A stretch of DNA of 8,650 bases from CAYJAD01 sp964371505 (lineage in GTDB: Bacteria; Desulfobacterota; Desulfovibrionia; Desulfovibrionales; Desulfovibrionaceae). Under the pieces are notes generated by a model. The model did not search any database and was not told the origin of the DNA. It saw only the letters and a list, made by a program, of their open reading frames with translations. Made by a program: the position numbers and the translations under genes. Location of the stretch: NCBI GenBank assembly GCA_964371505.1, contig CAYJNG010000102.1:1-8650 (forward strand). The letters run 5' to 3'. Of the stretch, positions 1-5,382 are shown one piece after another. Each line of letters starts with the position of its first letter. Positions within the stretch are counted from its first letter, which is position 1.

Positions 1-121
1 CTACTAAAAGCATTTTGCCTTGTTCGCGCTCAATGATGGCGGTCAAACCGGAGATGATTACCTCGCGGTTTTCTGCTGCTAGCTCTGGGGAGAGCAAGAG
101 CAATGTTTCGAACTTTCTCAT
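1..121 (-). CDS. rpsF: Ribosomal protein S6, 5' part only (runs off left edge)
   Basis: The first 40 codons of a gene that continues beyond base 1. The translation begins MRKFETLLLLSPEL and continues with helix-like sequence (ENREVIISGLTAIIE) and then GKMLLV. This is the characteristic start of bacterial S6: beta-strand 1 (KFETLLLLSP) followed by helix 1. S6 is a small-subunit protein that binds 16S rRNA together with S18. The start is the ATG at 119-121, preceded by a good Shine-Dalgarno AAGGAG (complement of 128-133) about 6 nt away. Upstream there is a leader of some 60-80 nt and a perfect TTGACA -35 box, so this is probably the first gene of an rpsF-rpsR-rplI type operon. That operon structure is family knowledge and cannot be seen here. 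Identification is confident despite the truncation because the N-terminal motif is distinctive. Confidence 0.9.
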   Translation of the reverse strand, partial: MRKFETLLLLSPELAAENREVIISGLTAIIEREQGKMLLV

Positions 122-148
122 TATAAACTCCTTACGGACATATTGGCC

Positions 149-163
149 CACACCCCATGTGTG
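149..163 (-). promoter_or_regulatory. Small hairpin in the rpsF leader
   Basis: CACAC-N5-GTGTG (149-153 and 159-163) forms a 5-bp hairpin in the untranslated leader, followed by a CCG trinucleotide just before the Shine-Dalgarno. Many bacteria carry an S6:S18-binding autoregulatory RNA motif in the rpsF leader with a conserved CCG bulge. The CCG and the hairpin are compatible with that, but I could not fold the full motif convincingly. Confidence 0.25.
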
Positions 164-178
164 AGCAAGGGAAAGCGT

Positions 179-208
179 TCACTACTCTAGATAGTAGCAT
201 ATTGTCAA
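179..208 (-). promoter_or_regulatory. Candidate rpsF promoter with overlapping inverted repeat
   Basis: On the minus strand a perfect TTGACA (complement of 203-208) lies upstream of rpsF. At the expected distance the -10 is poor: TAGTGA with an 18-nt spacer, or GTAGTG with 17. Between the two lies the inverted repeat CTACT-N6-AGTAG (182-186 and 193-197), which could be an operator. The -35 is convincing and the -10 is not, so only the general location is supported. Confidence 0.35.
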
Positions 209-267
209 GATAAAAATACAGTGAAGTGGCGCGCCATTGTGTTAATCTCTTTTGCTTTAACAAGAGT

Positions 268-334
268 TTCAGTAAAATGTTTTAAGCGGCTGAGCAATTA
301 CATGGCTGGCTTATGGCTAAAACATCTTACTGAA
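268..334 (+). repeat. Long imperfect inverted repeat, copy A of a paired element
   Basis: The arms 268-287 (TTCAGTAAAATGTTTTAAGC) and 316-334 (GCTAAAACATCTTACTGAA) pair over 18 positions with one A·C mismatch (276/326) and one bulged A (285), enclosing about 28 nt. A related element of almost the same length lies in reverse orientation at 8511-8576. The two share the flank CCTTTTGTT immediately 3' of the second arm and some similarity 5' of the first arm. Differences in the stem are compensated (see findings). The hairpin has no obvious role for rpsF or cheV. It could be a REP/MITE-like dispersed repeat or a structured RNA element. Confidence 0.75.
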
Positions 335-421
335 CCTTTTGTTAAAGTAAAAACCTCTTATTTTGCTTTGTCTTACGAAAAATTATGCATAGGGTGTGTT
401 CGACATGATACCCTAAACAAT

Positions 422-458
422 AAAACCCCCTTTGTGCAGAAAGCGCAAAGGGGGTTTT
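422..458 (-). terminator. Intrinsic terminator after cheV, probably bidirectional
   Basis: A 16-bp stem (422-437 with 443-458, one G·T wobble, loop AGAAA) contains five consecutive G:C pairs and is flanked by A4/T4 within the stem. On the minus strand it begins 18 nt after the cheV stop and is followed by TTTTATTGTTT. The A4/T4 symmetry means it could also stop plus-strand transcripts. Confidence 0.92.
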
Positions 459-475
459 GTGTACGTTTAATCAAA

Positions 476-1414
476 TTAATCTTTTTTAATTAAATCGTAT
501 AAAATATTACTGAGGCTTTGCAAGTCCGGCTTAGAGAACTGCGCGTCTGCGCCTACAGATTGGCATTTTTTAATAAGGCTGTCACTGACCATGGAAGAGA
601 ATACTGCCACTGGCACTGTTTGTAAAATGGGGTGCTCTTTAACGCGCTTACATAGGGCAAGACCGTCGATGGAAGGCATTTCAATGTCGGTAATGATACC
701 TTCCACATAATCAGTAATGGGCTTGCCTGTTTCTTCAACCTGCTTGGCGTATTCTAGTAAAATATCCCATGCGATTTTGCCATTTTCTGCCTGTGTTACG
801 TCAAAGCGGCCTTCCTTGGAAAGCAAATCGCGCACCAGCCTTCTAATGGAGCTTGAGTCATCGGCATGGACGATGCGGTATTTTCTATCGTCTGGCACAT
901 CTGGTGCCACGGCATTTTCCATATGAATGGCTATGGCTGGGTGAATTTCTGCTACTATGGCTTCTAAATCGAGCAACAGGATAATGCGGTCATCCATACG
1001 CACAACGCCTGTAACAGCATTGCGGCTTACTTGCGTAAGTAAGCTACCGGGAGCTTCTACATTGGTCCAGCTTAAGCGATAGATACGATTTACGCCAGAT
1101 ACCAAGAAAGCCGTGGTTAGCGTATTAAATTTGGTGATGATGATTTTATAATCTTGAGTGGGCGATTGTTTAAAATTAAGATATTTTGCCACGTCAATGA
1201 GGGGGATAACCTCTCCATTTCTGTGCGCAAAGGCGCCCATAACTGCAGGGTGAGGCATTTCTGGCATGGCAGTAACTTTTTGCGGGCGTATGATTTCCAC
1301 TACTTTTGCTACGTTAATACCGTAGTGTCCGCAGTATCCTTCCTCTTCTACGTAAAATTCCATGACCTCAAGTTCATTGGTTCCAGCTTCGAGAAGAATA
1401 TTTGTTTGCGACAT
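476..1414 (-). CDS. cheV: CheV-type chemotaxis coupling protein (CheW domain plus response-regulator receiver)
   Basis: A 312-residue protein with two domains. Residues about 15-160 form a CheW-like coupling domain (YGINVAKVVEII, MGAFAHRNGEVIPLIDVAKYL, TGVVRMDDRIILLLDLE). Residues about 179-310 form a CheY-like receiver with the acidic pair D185/D186, phospho-acceptor D243 in ITDIEMP, S273/S274 in VFSSM, and K295 in FSKPD, so all receiver signature residues are present. CheV proteins couple chemoreceptors to CheA, and receiver phosphorylation tunes adaptation. It acts in the cytoplasm at receptor arrays. The ATG at 1412-1414 has an AGGAGG Shine-Dalgarno 9 nt upstream. It lies 116 bp downstream of glyA behind a long hairpin and ends at a strong terminator, so it is probably its own transcript. 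No other chemotaxis gene is in the window. Species with CheV often carry several paralogs, so receptor specificity cannot be assigned. Confidence 0.93.
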   Translation of the reverse strand: MSQTNILLEAGTNELEVMEFYVEEEGYCGHYGINVAKVVEIIRPQKVTAMPEMPHPAVMGAFAHRNGEVIPLIDVAKYLNFKQSPTQDYKIIITKFNTLTTAFLVSGVNRIYRLSWTNVEAPGSLLTQVSRNAVTGVVRMDDRIILLLDLEAIVAEIHPAIAIHMENAVAPDVPDDRKYRIVHADDSSSIRRLVRDLLSKEGRFDVTQAENGKIAWDILLEYAKQVEETGKPITDYVEGIITDIEMPSIDGLALCKRVKEHPILQTVPVAVFSSMVSDSLIKKCQSVGADAQFSKPDLQSLSNILYDLIKKD

Positions 1415-1446
1415 GGTCTTTAGCCTCCTGCCTCAGCGTGTGTTAT

Positions 1447-1474
1447 ATAGTATTTCTACGGCCATACAGCTCAA
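1447..1474 (-). promoter_or_regulatory. Possible cheV promoter inside the glyA-cheV hairpin
   Basis: On the minus strand TTGAGC (complement of 1469-1474) is followed after 16 nt by TACTAT (complement of 1447-1452), each matching sigma-70 consensus at four positions. The -35 overlaps one arm of the hairpin at 1461-1493. Initiation near 1440 would give a leader of about 25 nt before the AGGAGG site. It is plausible but weak. Confidence 0.3.
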
Positions 1475-1500
1475 AACTTTAGAGCTGTATGGCATAGAAA
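1453..1500 (-). terminator. Long hairpin after glyA, terminator-like but without a U tract
   Basis: A perfect 12-bp stem (GCCATACAGCTC at 1461-1472 with GAGCTGTATGGC at 1482-1493, loop 9 nt) is extended by six more pairs (TTTCTA 1453-1458 with TAGAAA 1495-1500) across a small internal loop. It sits 31 nt past the glyA stop. On the minus strand the 3' side runs into AATACTATATAA rather than a U run, so canonical Rho-independent termination is not assured. It may be a 3'-end stabilising or processing structure. Confidence 0.6.
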
Positions 1501-1530
1501 CTACTTTAGAAGAGTTGGCAGTGTAAAGTA

Positions 1531-2778
1531 CTAATTATTTTGTGTGGCAAAAAGTGGGAATTGACGAGCAAATTTTTCCACTTCTTCTTGAATTCCTGCC
1601 AGCTTAAGTGCGTCCTCGGTGTTGTTTAAGGCATCAACAATCCAACCGGCCACTTTTTGCATATCTTCTTCATTCATGCCACGAGTGGTAAGGGCAGCTG
1701 TGCCAATACGCACACCGGAAGTCACGAAGGGGGAGCGTGTTTCAAAGGGAACGGTGTTTTTGTTTACGGTAATGCCGGCTGCATCAAGGGCATGTTCAGC
1801 ATCTTTACCTGTAATATTTTTGTTGGTTAGGTCTAAGAGAATAAGGTGGTTATCTGTACCGCCAGAAACAAGCTCAAAGCCTGCATCTGTAATGCATTTA
1901 CCTAGCATAGCAGCGTTTTTCACCACTTGTTTTTGGTATGTTACGAAAGACGGAGCCAAAGCTTCGCCAAAAGCAACTGCTTTTGCAGCAATAACATGCA
2001 TGAGCGGGCCGCCTTGAATGCCGGGGAAAATCTGGCTGTTCAAGGTTTTGCCCATATCTTCAGAAGATAAAATCATGCCGCCGCGGGGGCCACGCAAAGT
2101 TTTATGCGTGGTTGTGGTGGTAATATGCGCATGCGTAATGGGGGATGGGTGCACGCCAGCAGCCACAAGGCCAGCAATATGTGCCATATCCACCACAAGC
2201 TTAGCGCCCACTTCGTCCGCAATGGCGCGAAAACGAGCAAAATCAATGGTACGCGCGTAAGCAGAGCCGCCAGCCACAATAACTTCGGGCTTTTGCTCTT
2301 TGGCAATTTTTAGCAATTGATCGTAATCAATACGGCCTGTTTCTTTTTCTACACCATAAGAAACAATATTAAATAAGCGTCCAGAAAAGTTGACTGGGCT
2401 GCCGTGGGTCAAGTGACCGCCATGGGATAAATCCATACCAAGAATGGTAGCGCCGGGCTTTACACAGCCAAAGTACGCAGCCATATTGGCTTGAGAACCA
2501 GAATGGGGCTGCACGTTGACATAGTCACAACCAAAAAGCTGTTTAGCACGGTCAATGGCAATGTCTTCCACAATGTCCACATATTCGCAGCCGCCATAGT
2601 AACGCTTGCCAGGATAGCCTTCGGCGTACTTATTGGTGAGTACTGAGCCTTGAGCATTGCGCACCGCTGCAGAAACAAAGTTTTCGGAAGCGATGAGTTC
2701 AAGTTTGCCAGTTTGGCGATCTGTTTCTAAAGCAATGGCTCTGGCCACTTCTCTATCTTGTAGCATAAGTTCTTGCAT
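1531..2778 (-). CDS. glyA: Serine hydroxymethyltransferase
   Basis: This 415-residue PLP enzyme interconverts serine plus tetrahydrofolate with glycine plus 5,10-methylene-tetrahydrofolate, supplying one-carbon units. The length matches the bacterial family (about 415-420). Visible signatures are the N-terminal LIASENFVS, YAEGYPGKRYYGGCE (substrate and dimer contacts), VNVQPHSGSQAN, the PLP-ring aspartate D197 and H200 in VVDMAH, the Schiff-base lysine K226 in TTTTHKTLRGPRGG, and R357 in GVRIGT for the substrate carboxylate. The start is the ATG at 2776-2778, only 14 nt after the fabF stop, with a weak Shine-Dalgarno AGGT. Another in-frame ATG lies four codons in (M5), so the exact N-terminus has slight uncertainty. 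The tight spacing implies cotranscription with fabF. A metabolic link to lipid synthesis is not obvious, and the pairing looks like lineage-specific gene order. Confidence 0.97.
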   Translation of the reverse strand: MQELMLQDREVARAIALETDRQTGKLELIASENFVSAAVRNAQGSVLTNKYAEGYPGKRYYGGCEYVDIVEDIAIDRAKQLFGCDYVNVQPHSGSQANMAAYFGCVKPGATILGMDLSHGGHLTHGSPVNFSGRLFNIVSYGVEKETGRIDYDQLLKIAKEQKPEVIVAGGSAYARTIDFARFRAIADEVGAKLVVDMAHIAGLVAAGVHPSPITHAHITTTTTHKTLRGPRGGMILSSEDMGKTLNSQIFPGIQGGPLMHVIAAKAVAFGEALAPSFVTYQKQVVKNAAMLGKCITDAGFELVSGGTDNHLILLDLTNKNITGKDAEHALDAAGITVNKNTVPFETRSPFVTSGVRIGTAALTTRGMNEEDMQKVAGWIVDALNNTEDALKLAGIQEEVEKFARQFPLFATQNN

Positions 2779-2792
2779 GGTATTTACCTAAC

Positions 2793-4040
2793 TTACTGTT
2801 TCCAGTGCTTAAAAATTAAACTTGCGTTGGTACCGCCAAAGCCAAAAGAGTTACACATGGCATAGTTGCATTGCACTTTTTCACTGCCACTGGCCATGTA
2901 GTTTAAGTCGCATTCTGGGTCTGGGGTATCACGATTGATGGTGCCAGGCACCACACCTTCGTGCAATGCCAGCACGGAGAACACGCTTTCAATGCCGCCG
3001 GCTGCGCCCAGCAGGTGACCTGTCATGGACTTGGTGGCAGAAATACGGATGTTCTTGGCATGCTCACCAAAGACAAGCTTAATGGCTTTGGTTTCGCAAG
3101 AGTCGTTTAAGTAGGTGGACGTACCATGTGCATTGATATGGTCAATGTCTTCAGGGGTGAGGCCAGCATCTTTAATGGCATTTTTCATGGCGCGGGCCAT
3201 GCCTTCGCCGGATTCGTGCGGTGCTGTCATGTGGTAGGCATCGCAAGAGGTGCCGTAGCCAATAAGTTCAGCATAAATGGTGGCTCCACGTGCTTGAGCT
3301 GCTTCCATATCTTCCAGTAAGAGGAAGCCGGCGCCTTCGCCAATGACAAAGCCATCTCTATTTTTATCAAAGGGTCGTGAAGCCTTGGTAGGATTGTCAT
3401 TGTTTTGTGAAGAGAGAGCTTTAAGCGCGGTAAAACCAGCTACGCCAAGAGGCGTTACGGTGGCTTCTACACCGCCGGTGATGGCAGCGTCACAACGGCC
3501 CAGTAAAAGCTCGCTGAAGGCTGTGCCTATGGCGTGAATGGCAGAAGCACAAGCGGTGGTAACGGTAACGTTATTGCCTTTAGCGCCTTCAAAGATAGCC
3601 ACTTGCCCTGGTGCCATATTGGAAATGAGCATGGGAATCATGAAGGGAGAAATTTTGTTGGGGCCGGATTTTAACAGCTTTTCGTGGTAGGTTTCGAGGG
3701 TTTGTAAACCACCAAGGCCTACACCAAGAATAACGTCTGTGCTTTCAGCATTGTTTTCGTCGATGACGAATTTAGCATTTTCTACAAGCGTTTTACCTGC
3801 CACCACAGCAAATTGCGTGAAGCGGTCCATGCGTTTTACTTGCTTGAAAGGGATATGGTCTTCAGGCTTAAAGTCTTTTACTTCACCAGCTATGCGTGAA
3901 TCGTATGCGCTGGCATCAAAATGCGTGATGGGGCCAATGCCGGATTGACCAGCAATAAGTGCTTGCCATGTGCTTTGCACATCGTTACCAAGAGGGGTTA
4001 TAGCCGATACACCGGTAACCACAATACGCCTGCGGCTCAT
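2793..4040 (-). CDS. fabF: 3-oxoacyl-ACP synthase II (KAS II)
   Basis: This 415-residue condensing enzyme extends acyl-ACP by two carbons using malonyl-ACP, the elongation step of type II fatty-acid synthesis in the cytoplasm. It has the KAS I/II catalytic set: nucleophile C164 in TTACASAIHA, H305 in NAHGTSTYLND, K337 and H342 in SATKSMTGHLLGAAGG, plus the C-terminal glycine-rich NSFGFGGTNAS. Length is typical of FabF. A Cys-His-His triad without the shorter KAS III architecture separates it from the FabH in the same cluster. FabB is less likely given N-terminal VVTGVSAITPLGND and the ACP-fab context. The start ATG (4038-4040) has an AAGGAG Shine-Dalgarno 5 nt upstream. It follows acpP but is separated from it by a terminator and a 194-bp leader, so it likely has its own expression control, with glyA downstream. 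Confidence 0.97.
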   Translation of the reverse strand: MSRRRIVVTGVSAITPLGNDVQSTWQALIAGQSGIGPITHFDASAYDSRIAGEVKDFKPEDHIPFKQVKRMDRFTQFAVVAGKTLVENAKFVIDENNAESTDVILGVGLGGLQTLETYHEKLLKSGPNKISPFMIPMLISNMAPGQVAIFEGAKGNNVTVTTACASAIHAIGTAFSELLLGRCDAAITGGVEATVTPLGVAGFTALKALSSQNNDNPTKASRPFDKNRDGFVIGEGAGFLLLEDMEAAQARGATIYAELIGYGTSCDAYHMTAPHESGEGMARAMKNAIKDAGLTPEDIDHINAHGTSTYLNDSCETKAIKLVFGEHAKNIRISATKSMTGHLLGAAGGIESVFSVLALHEGVVPGTINRDTPDPECDLNYMASGSEKVQCNYAMCNSFGFGGTNASLIFKHWKQ

Positions 4041-4120
4041 GAGAACTCCTTACAATACGTCGTAAAAATGCAATACGGCACACCTGCTTAGGTTGCCGTT
4101 CTTTTTTGAGAAAACCTTAC

Positions 4121-4149
4121 TTTATTGGAGTAAGATGTTCTTTTTCCAA
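4121..4149 (-). promoter_or_regulatory. Candidate promoter for fabF-glyA
   Basis: On the minus strand TTGGAA (complement of 4144-4149) is followed after 17 nt by AATAAA (complement of 4121-4126). Each matches sigma-70 consensus at four of six positions. It falls downstream of the acpP terminator and just downstream of the inverted repeat at 4152-4178, and is partly inside an imperfect hairpin (about 4109-4141). Location and spacing are reasonable but the matches are modest. Confidence 0.3.
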
Positions 4150-4151
4150 AT

Positions 4152-4178
4152 GATTACCTATTAAACTTCTGGGTAATC
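4152..4178. promoter_or_regulatory. Perfect inverted repeat upstream of fabF, possible operator
   Basis: GATTACC (4152-4158) and GGTAATC (4172-4178) are perfect 7-bp arms separated by 13 nt. Centre-to-centre spacing is 20 bp, about two helical turns, which suits a dimeric regulator. It lies immediately upstream of the candidate fabF promoter. It does not resemble the FapR or FabT consensus as I remember them, so no regulator is named. An RNA hairpin is an alternative, but the loop is AT-rich and the stem short. Confidence 0.4.
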
Positions 4179-4198
4179 TTTTGGCCTTCCTTAGAGGT

Positions 4199-4229
4199 AA
4201 AAAGGGAGGCGCTGGCGCACCTCCCCTTT
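4199..4229 (-). terminator. Intrinsic terminator directly after acpP, inside the fab cluster
   Basis: On the minus strand, starting 5 nt after the acpP stop, AAAGGGGAGG pairs with CCTCCCTTT (4201-4209 with 4220-4229, one bulged base) around a GC-rich centre and is followed by TTTTT. This is a good Rho-independent terminator. Its position between acpP and fabF suggests the abundant acpP message ends here, with partial readthrough or a separate promoter serving fabF-glyA. Confidence 0.8.
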
Positions 4230-4234
4230 AGAAA

Positions 4235-4468
4235 CTATTGCTTGCCTTCAATATAGGAGATGGCGTCCTGTACTTTCAAAATCTTTTGAGCATCGTCATC
4301 GGCAATTTCGATGTCGAATTCTTCTTCCATAGCCATGATGAGCTCGGTCAAATCTAAAGAATCTGCACCAAGGTCTTCCACAAAGGAAGCGCCTGGCTTT
4401 ACTTCTTCGGCGGAAACGCCAAGTTGTTCAACAATGATGTTTGTTACTTTTTGTGCTACATCAGACAT
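4235..4468 (-). CDS. acpP: Acyl carrier protein
   Basis: A 77-residue acidic protein, the standard ACP length, that carries growing acyl chains on a 4'-phosphopantetheine arm. The attachment serine is S37 in EDLGADSLDLTELIMAMEEEF, the canonical DSL motif at the start of helix II. It serves FabH, FabG, FabF and PlsX, all in this window. The chosen start is the ATG at 4466-4468 (MSDVAQKV...), with GGAGG 5 nt upstream. An in-frame ATG at 4484-4486 would add six residues (MRMEAI), but that extension contains the Shine-Dalgarno itself and is absent from normal ACPs. It sits 33 nt after fabG and is followed at once by a terminator. Confidence 0.97.
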   Translation of the reverse strand: MSDVAQKVTNIIVEQLGVSAEEVKPGASFVEDLGADSLDLTELIMAMEEEFDIEIADDDAQKILKVQDAISYIEGKQ

Positions 4469-4501
4469 AATAGCCTCCATACGCAATTTGTCGTTTTTTT
4501 A

Positions 4502-5245
4502 TTAACAATACATGCCGCCATTAACGGCAAGAATTTGTCCTGTTATATACTGAGCCTTAGGGGATGCCAAAAAAGCTACGGCGTGTGCCACATCTTGCAC
4601 GCTGCCCATACGCTTTAAAGGTATATCCTGCTCATAGCCTTGACGGATATTTTCTGGCAAAGCTGCTGTCATATCCGTTTCAATGAAACCTGGCGCCACA
4701 GTGTTTACTGTAATGTTGCGCCCTGCAAGTTCTTTGGCTGCGGCCATGGTCATGCCGTGCATGCCGGCTTTGGAAGCGGCATAGTTCACTTGCCCGCCAT
4801 TGCCTTCTTGACCCACAACGGAAGAAATATTCACAATGCTGCCGTGACGTTGCTTACTCATAATCTTAGCAGCTTCACGCATACATACAAAGGCGCCGCG
4901 CAAGTTTGTGCCAATGACGTTATCAAAGTCTTCATCTTTCATGCGAATGAGAAAACCATCCTTGGTGATGCCTGCATTATTGACAAGTGCAGCAAGCTCC
5001 ACTTTATCTTTAATGTGCTCGGCAAAAAAAGTGGTAATAGCTTCGCTATCACTCACATTTAAGCAAAAAGCTTGTGCTTTACCGCCATTTGCTTGAATTT
5101 CTTGAGCAACTTTTTGTGCCTCTTCAGGCTTGCTTACATAGGTTAGGAAAACTTGTAAGCCTTGTGCGGCTAGTTCTTGTGCAATGGCTTTGCCTATGCC
5201 ACGCGAACCACCCGTAACTATAGCGGTACGTATTTTATCACTCAT
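4502..5245 (-). CDS. fabG: 3-oxoacyl-ACP reductase
   Basis: A 247-residue short-chain dehydrogenase/reductase that reduces 3-oxoacyl-ACP to 3-hydroxyacyl-ACP with NADPH, the first reduction of each elongation cycle. The SDR signatures are complete: cofactor loop TGGSRGIG (11-18), NNAG (89-92), N114, catalytic S142, Y155 and K159 (NISSVVGQ...NYAASKAG), and the C-terminal ITGQILAVNGGM typical of FabG. Length is that of the family. The start ATG at 5243-5245 has AAGGA 7 nt upstream. It lies between fabH (137 bp away) and acpP (33 bp away). Many SDRs resemble FabG, but position beside acpP supports the true fatty-acid enzyme. The gap to fabH may hold an internal promoter. Confidence 0.96.
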   Translation of the reverse strand: MSDKIRTAIVTGGSRGIGKAIAQELAAQGLQVFLTYVSKPEEAQKVAQEIQANGGKAQAFCLNVSDSEAITTFFAEHIKDKVELAALVNNAGITKDGFLIRMKDEDFDNVIGTNLRGAFVCMREAAKIMSKQRHGSIVNISSVVGQEGNGGQVNYAASKAGMHGMTMAAAKELAGRNITVNTVAPGFIETDMTAALPENIRQGYEQDIPLKRMGSVQDVAHAVAFLASPKAQYITGQILAVNGGMYC

Positions 5246-5326
5246 TTCGCAATCCTTTTACAATTCCTTGGCCCCATCAACCTTTACTTCGGAGCGTGCC
5301 CTTGAACAATCTCAGATAATTTGTGT

Positions 5327-5355
5327 TACATATATTAAATGAGCGCAACTTTCAA
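5327..5355 (-). promoter_or_regulatory. Weak candidate internal promoter for fabG-acpP
   Basis: In the 137-bp fabH-fabG gap, TTGAAA on the minus strand (complement of 5350-5355, five of six to the -35 consensus) is followed after 17 nt by TATGTA (complement of 5327-5332, weak). The surrounding AT-rich stretch offers other -10 registers (TTTAAT, TAATAT). The unusually large gap for this cluster makes an internal promoter plausible. Confidence 0.25.
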
Positions 5356-5382
5356 GGTGCAATGTGCGTTAAAAATTATGGA

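Larger units (their letters stand above)
122..475. other. Gap between rpsF and cheV, no credible gene
   Basis: These 354 bases separate the 5' end of rpsF from the 3' end of cheV. They hold the rpsF leader and promoter (to about 208), a region with short overlapping inverted repeats (GTTAA...TTAAC and CTCTT...AAGAG, about 241-266), the long inverted repeat at 268-334, and the cheV terminator at 422-458. A plus-strand GTG-initiated open frame (221-493) crosses all of this. It has no ribosome binding site, reads straight through the terminator and overlaps the end of cheV, so I do not regard it as a gene. Confidence 0.7.

Noticed and set aside
221..493. Plus-strand open frame of 90 codons in the rpsF-cheV gap
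   Set aside because: It starts with GTG, has no Shine-Dalgarno, reads through the inverted repeat and the cheV terminator, and overlaps the cheV 3' end. The peptide similarity to the frame at 8458-8648 (TEPFV/TKPFV) follows from the shared DNA repeat.
4109..4141. Imperfect hairpin in the fabF leader sharing AACATCTTACT with the 3' arm of the repeat at 268-334, possible third copy
   Set aside because: The shared 11-mer sits in the opposite arm of its hairpin, the CCTTTTGTT flank is absent, and the rest does not align. It is probably coincidence.
4469..4486. Six-residue N-terminal extension of acpP from an upstream in-frame ATG
   Set aside because: The extension would contain the GGAGG Shine-Dalgarno of the conserved start and is not part of normal ACP sequences.
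4640..5062. 140-codon plus-strand open frame antisense to fabG
   Set aside because: It overlaps intact fabG. There is no ribosome binding site and no family resemblance.
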